Of a stretch of 51,556 bases of DNA, positions 48,497-51,556 are shown one piece after another (position 1 is the first letter of the stretch; each line of letters opens with the position of its first letter). The translations under genes were made by a program, and so were the position numbers. Origin of the DNA: Verrucomicrobiota bacterium. GTDB taxonomy: Bacteria > Verrucomicrobiota > Verrucomicrobiia > Palsa-1439. Location of the stretch: NCBI GenBank assembly GCA_003152315.1, contig PLZV01000019.1, forward strand, positions 1-51,556. Direction: 5' to 3'. The notes beneath the pieces were generated by a model. The model ran no database searches. It saw nothing but the letters and a program-made list of their open reading frames with translations, and was not told the origin of the DNA.

Positions 48497-48940
48497 CTAC
48501 CGCGCCAAATGTGATTGCGATTTCCACACCCTCCCCAGTATCTGCAGCGTTTCGGGTTGGAGCGTCTTCTCGATCAGGGGAAACACCGTCCGCTCCTCCT
48601 CACTGAAGTGGGCGCGACAGGCGTCCAGCGCCACCTTCAGTTGGGTGCGGGCTTTTTGAAGATCCTTGATCGCTTCCACTTTTTTCAGAAGCACATCAAT
48701 TTCCTGATGATCGTGGTGCAAACGGGTCAGGTGGTTTTTCTGATGGAGGATATGATCCAGGGCGATATATGCCAAATCCGTTTCCGCCCCCCCGTGGTCG
48801 TGAAGCGGTGCTTCCAGCAGACGGCACAACAACCCGATCTCTTCCACGGTCTTGACGCCGGGCAACGCGTGTTCCACCTGGTCGAACAGCATCAGGAACA
48901 CGCGGTGCTCGGCCACTAACCCATCGATAATCGTCATCAA
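48497..48940 (-). CDS. Hemerythrin-like domain protein
   Basis: 147 residues, all helical, with the di-iron ligand set of the hemerythrin HHE family: VAEHRVFLMLFDQVEH, LHDHGGAETDLAY, LTRLHHDHQEI and AHFSEEERTVFPLIE. It may bind oxygen or nitric oxide or store iron. Same strand as the ACT and HPr genes, but separated by 60 bp. Confidence 0.87.
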   Translation of the reverse strand: MMTIIDGLVAEHRVFLMLFDQVEHALPGVKTVEEIGLLCRLLEAPLHDHGGAETDLAYIALDHILHQKNHLTRLHHDHQEIDVLLKKVEAIKDLQKARTQLKVALDACRAHFSEEERTVFPLIEKTLQPETLQILGRVWKSQSHLAR

Positions 48941-48991
48941 ATCAATCCCAATCGTCGCGCCCGCTAACTCAACTCTGGCACTCGGGGCGCA

Positions 48992-49216
48992 CTACTGCTT
49001 CTGCGCTGCCTTGAGCTTTTTCCAACGCGCCCGCTGGGCGGCAGCGATTCTCGCACGGCCTGCCTTGGAGAATCTCGGCTTGCGTCGGCCCGTCGTAAAG
49101 ACCGTCGTCCGAATTCCGCCGAGCGCCTTGACCGCGATATCGATCTGGCCCAGTTCGGCGGCAACCGCCAGCCGCCGTTCGCGCAACAGCTTCACCGCAT
49201 CTGTGTAAATTTTCAT
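48992..49216 (-). CDS. Small basic protein (hypothetical)
   Basis: 74 residues after GGCGAGGCAATC. The N-terminus MKIYTDAVKLLRERRLAVAA is a helix. The C-terminus KPRFSKAGRARIAAAQRARW followed by KKLKAAQKQ is strongly basic and resembles a short motif seen at the end of many small proteins in these phyla (from memory). It is a possible nucleic-acid-binding protein. No function is claimed. Confidence 0.65.
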   Translation of the reverse strand: MKIYTDAVKLLRERRLAVAAELGQIDIAVKALGGIRTTVFTTGRRKPRFSKAGRARIAAAQRARWKKLKAAQKQ

Positions 49217-49304
49217 GATTGCCTCGCCTTGTTGGTTGTCCCATCTCCCGCGCCCCTGATGCTAACTCGCCGCCGCTGATTGTCAATTCCTCCGTTTTCC
49301 GGCC
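49217..49304. other. Spacer before the inverted-repeat structure
   Basis: The gene-poor stretch 49217-49528 consists of this spacer, the structured repeat 49305-49401, its right flank, and a CGCCAAAGCCTTGGCGACGG repeat near 49436. No gene is seen. Confidence 0.45.
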
Positions 49305-49401
49305 AAACGAACCCGAATCACTTTTCCAGAAGTTCATTTGCAACTCTCATATGGATACAGGGTTACATCAATAGTCGCATCACTATAATTCGGGTTCGTT
49401 T
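49305..49401 (-). repeat. Structured inverted repeat, copy B
   Basis: Perfect 14-bp arms AAACGAACCCGAAT (49305-49318) and ATTCGGGTTCGTTT (49388-49401) around 69 bp. On the minus strand the interior contains TTGATGTAACC and AGTTGC at the same distances from the arm as in copy A. Confidence 0.8.
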
Positions 49402-49528
49402 CGCAGAAACACATGTTTCGAGGTCCTCCTCATCCGCCAAAGCCTTGGCGACGGCGGATTCCTTTTCCCTCCCTTAAACGTTGGATGTTGGAAGTTGAGC
49501 GTTCAGTGTTCATCCTTTCACTCCCCCT

Positions 49529-50542
49529 TCATCCCCGCGATAACTGCATCGTCACCGGCGGGGGAACGTCCTCACCCTCGCGCCGACGCTGCAACCGCTC
49601 GAGCTGGTTCATCGCCCGATACAGCTGCCGCTCCAATGCATTTTCATACCGCAAAATCTTGTCCAGCACCGGCGCGGATGGCAACACATTCGCCAACTGC
49701 CGCGCCGTTTCCTCCTTGTCCTCTCGGTCCTCGCTCCGGCTGCTCAATTCCTCATACTCAGCCAGTTTCCTCTCGATGTACTGCAGTACCGCCCGCCGAT
49801 GATTGTCCTTCAACTCTTCGGGACTCAACCCATCGGCGTTCGCCGTCATCCTCTCGCGATACCCCAAAAAGTTCCGCGTCAGGTAATTCGGTTCGTTGAT
49901 AAATCGCCTCAGCAACTGATCACAAGCAGCCTGCGTCAATTCACCGTCCCGCTCCACGTCCTCGCGGACCGACCTCACGACCGCCCTCAGGTAATCCAGC
50001 CCCTGCGTCGACTTCTCCATCTGCACCGCCGCGTCATGCAACTGGTCCACGAATATCCCCAGCGGCAGCGGCGCGCGGTCCGCCCGACGCCGCAACCCGC
50101 CGTCCACGCTCAACACGATCTCCCCCGTCTCCGCCATCAACGCCCGCCGCAACCGCCACTGCGCCGTCACGATCCGGTCCACGAGCATTTCCTCCATCGG
50201 CCCCTTCGGTGCCAGGCTCCTCCAGCACCGCTCCCGCAACCCCCGAAACTCTTCCTCATGCTCCTGGATTCGCAACCCCTTCACCACCACCTCCGTCGAA
50301 AGAATCCCGTGTTTCACCGCATTCATCCGCGTAACCGCCTTCCCTTCCGGCGTGCGCGGCCCCGTGGACCTCCGCGCATTCCTCCGATTCGAAGCCCTTG
50401 ATTTCTCGGACGCCGTATAGGTCCTGCCGCGTGTCTCTTTTCGCGGCGAAACAGCAACTTGGCCTTCGTAGCGTCCTCGCGAAGTAGGCTCCGCAGTTTG
50501 CTTCACTAACTCCGTGGTGGGGTTGACATCATTGGGAATCAT
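49529..50542 (-). CDS. Uncharacterised paralogue-pair protein (STGPRT/NAVKHG family), copy 2
   Basis: 337 residues from MIPNDVNPTTE. It is paralogous over its whole length to the protein at 23239-24219, with the N-terminal 45 residues most diverged (extra RGRYEGQVAVSPRKETRGRT). It keeps SNRRNARRSTGPRTPEGKAV, SRMNAVKHGILSTEVVV, EEMLVDRIVTAQWRLRRALM and SVDGGLRRRADRAPLPLGIF. The C-terminal LERLQRRREGEDVPPPVTMQ is almost unchanged. Such near-complete conservation between two loci, including promoter and 3' structure, argues that both are expressed or were recently duplicated. No catalytic motif is recognised. Confidence 0.8.
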   Translation of the reverse strand: MIPNDVNPTTELVKQTAEPTSRGRYEGQVAVSPRKETRGRTYTASEKSRASNRRNARRSTGPRTPEGKAVTRMNAVKHGILSTEVVVKGLRIQEHEEEFRGLRERCWRSLAPKGPMEEMLVDRIVTAQWRLRRALMAETGEIVLSVDGGLRRRADRAPLPLGIFVDQLHDAAVQMEKSTQGLDYLRAVVRSVREDVERDGELTQAACDQLLRRFINEPNYLTRNFLGYRERMTANADGLSPEELKDNHRRAVLQYIERKLAEYEELSSRSEDREDKEETARQLANVLPSAPVLDKILRYENALERQLYRAMNQLERLQRRREGEDVPPPVTMQLSRG

Positions 50543-50568
50543 GACTCTGGCCTTTCTCTAGGGTTTTG

Positions 50569-50602
50569 ATTGTAGGGCGCGAAGCCCGAAGGGTTTCGTG
50601 CC
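50569..50602. repeat. Dispersed palindrome, inverse copy of 41158-41191
   Basis: ATTGTAGGGCGCGAAGCCC followed by GAAGGGTTTCGTGCC. One base differs in the arm compared with 41158-41191. It lies in the leader of the copy 2 paralogue gene. Confidence 0.75.
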
Positions 50603-50696
50603 GTGGGTGTTGCCCTCCGCCATGGGCAGATAAAAACGCGGTTGCCCCTCCACCCAACCGCATCTCCATCTTCTCCCAGGAAGAGAACATGCTCGT

Positions 50697-50725
50697 ACTA
50701 TACAGCTATCGCAATCCGATGTCTA
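50697..50725 (-). promoter_or_regulatory. Conserved promoter of the paralogue element, copy 2
   Basis: On the minus strand: -35 TAGACA (50720-50725), a 17-bp spacer and -10 TATAGT (50697-50702). The hexamers and spacing are identical to 24322-24350. Confidence 0.75.
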
Positions 50726-50778
50726 GAAGAAATATCGCTACCCGATTCCCTGCCTGTCACCCCGGGTTCGGTTGTAGT

Positions 50779-50796
50779 CGCAGGCTTCAGCCTGCG
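50779..50796. repeat. REP-like palindrome, copy 3
   Basis: CGCAGGCT-TC-AGCCTGCG, preceded by GTTGTAGT. Same stem as 8592-8609 and 24454-24471. Confidence 0.75.
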
Positions 50797-50821
50797 TTTG
50801 CGCCTCCCGCCGTATTGTCGG

Positions 50822-50851
50822 GCCTGCCCCGATTTCGAGATCGGGGCAGGC
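50822..50851. repeat. Palindrome GCCTGCCCCGAT...ATCGGGGCAGGC
   Basis: A 12-bp perfect stem around TTCGAG. The inner part matches the three dyads at 20052-20121. Confidence 0.7.
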
Positions 50852-51246
50852 GGCCCGCTTGCCGTCGTTCTCGCCCAGCTCCCCAATCTGTCACCACGCG
50901 CCTTCGCCCACCTGCTCGTCATGACGACCTGCGAGTAAATTCCTCTCCCCTTGGGGGAGAGGAGCCCTGTTGGGTATTGCACAAAGGCAAATCCATGTGA
51001 TTCGCAGCTCATTTCAGCGAATTGCATGCCAATAGAACACAGGCACACAGAGCTAGAACAGAACATTTTTCATCCGGCGCAACCCGTTTTTAGGATGGGT
51101 ACTTAACTAACTTAGCTGTGATCGTAATCGTGGGCTGGGATTGACCGGCCATAAAGTCCTCTTCTCAAGTGCCGAAATTGCCAGGTCCGAAAACCGTCCA
51201 GCGCACGGAGAGCGTTGCGGAGGCAACCCGTAATGGCTATTATCCG
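50852..51246. other. Spacer without a supported gene
   Basis: It contains a CTCTCCCC-type inverted pair near 50943-50966. Short frames here lack ribosome sites and recognisable sequence. Confidence 0.45.
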
Positions 51247-51556
51247 ATGAACTCCAAAAGGCGCGGCCTTGTACTTACCATGATTGATGGCACACCAGAT
51301 TCAGCCGAAGTGCAGGGGGCTGAAAAGAAGCGCTGGCGAATGCAGCGCGGGATCTTGTGCGCGGCGTGCCTGCTCGTCATCGGCCTATACGCGTATACGG
51401 CGCAGTCGGGCCTTCTTGCATCGAACAGTCTGGATCCTGCCGATGCTTACTACAATCTGCTTGTCCGCGGCTTCCGCGCCGGCCAGCTCAACCTGAAAAT
51501 CGACGTGCCCGGCTTTGCGCAGCTTGCCAACCCCTACGATCCGGCGGCTCATGCTC
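51247..51556 (+). CDS. Membrane protein, N-terminal part (runs off the window)
   Basis: 103 codons from ATG 51247 without a stop. The cytoplasmic N-terminus is about 35 residues. The first membrane segment follows (GILCAACLLVIGLYAYTAQ), and then DPADAYYNLLVRGFRAGQLN and LKIDVPGFAQLANPYDPAAH. The last two blocks are, from memory, the start of a family of large polytopic membrane proteins of glycosyltransferase-39-like type common in these genomes. The enzymatic part is outside the window, so function is open. Confidence 0.65.
   Translation, partial: MNSKRRGLVLTMIDGTPDSAEVQGAEKKRWRMQRGILCAACLLVIGLYAYTAQSGLLASNSLDPADAYYNLLVRGFRAGQLNLKIDVPGFAQLANPYDPAAHA

Larger units (their letters stand above)
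49293..50770 (-). mobile_element. Promoter-gene-inverted-repeat element, copy 2
   Basis: Minus-strand order: AATCGGGTA/ATATTTCTTCT block and promoter (50697-50725), a leader with a dispersed palindrome inserted, the gene 49529-50542, and then the inverted repeat 49305-49401. The left end shares TGACAGG and GAATCGGGTA with copy 3, and the right end shares CGTTTTCC and CGCAGAAACACATG with copy 1. Confidence 0.6.

Overview
The window looks like chromosomal DNA from a Verrucomicrobiota bacterium, probably a Limisphaerales/Pedosphaera-like lineage (inference). The main pointers are a complete Verru_Chthon-type pseudopilin cassette (13695-17834), a secreted GloVer-repeat protein (17940-19343), a PEP-CTERM protein (7559-8266), secreted proteins ending in a YYRV-type C-terminal module, fused HTH/PTS-IIA and repeat/HPr proteins, and spacers full of palindromic repeats. 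Housekeeping genes (hemB, lexA, mpl, waaA, an OGG1-like glycosylase, DciA-like, tRNA-Glu) are high in GC. They are interspersed with visibly AT-richer accessory genes.

Layout. 1-2106: a BaiN/HI0933-type flavoprotein and an FHA membrane protein. 2107-8621: an accessory region cut into two modules by extra copies of the 3' end of hemB (2401-2481 and 5661-5719; the real end is at 8622-8702). The left module carries an FRG-domain gene, a probably frameshifted gene, a small membrane protein and a HigB/HigA-type toxin-antitoxin pair. The right module carries an AraC regulator and a PEP-CTERM protein. 8624-11546: hemB with an HTH-PTS IIA regulator, lexA with a palindrome at its start, and a CheY-like receiver. 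11878-12627: a BrnT/BrnA-like pair with a duplicated antitoxin tail. 12624-17834: six translationally packed pseudopilin/secretion genes. 17940-22839: the GloVer protein, an HTH-metallo-beta-lactamase fusion preceded by three dyads with a 25-bp period, a FecR-domain protein and a decayed outer-membrane barrel gene.

23100-24372, 41000-41395 and 49293-50770 are three copies of what appears to be an undescribed dispersed element. Each has a conserved sigma70-like promoter at one end and a roughly 98-bp inverted-repeat structure at the other, with arms that changed in a compensatory way. Two copies contain an uncharacterised 326-337 residue protein gene between these ends; the copy at 41000-41395 has both ends but no gene. 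This is the strongest candidate for a new system here.

25223-28561 encodes a large secreted multidomain nuclease-like protein. 28676-32955 is a compact five-gene operon (XRE-cupin regulator, GH88 unsaturated glucuronyl hydrolase, KdgF-like cupin, Gfo/Idh/MocA oxidoreductase, SDR) that fits unsaturated uronate catabolism. A polysaccharide lyase-like secreted protein lies at 38711-39520. 33199-41000 mixes core genes with a DUF4062 (TIR-like) gene and a membrane coiled-coil gene. 41420-49216 holds waaA, a five-PAS hybrid histidine kinase, a response regulator, a PNPOx-like protein, an HPr fusion, an ACT protein, a hemerythrin protein and a small basic protein. The window ends inside a membrane protein gene (51247 onward).

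Many spacers hold recognisable broken gene ends (hemB, FHA, antitoxin, GT2, kinase-type, SRAP). The genome therefore seems to accumulate fragments by repeat-mediated recombination. All family assignments were made by eye from motifs; no database search was run.
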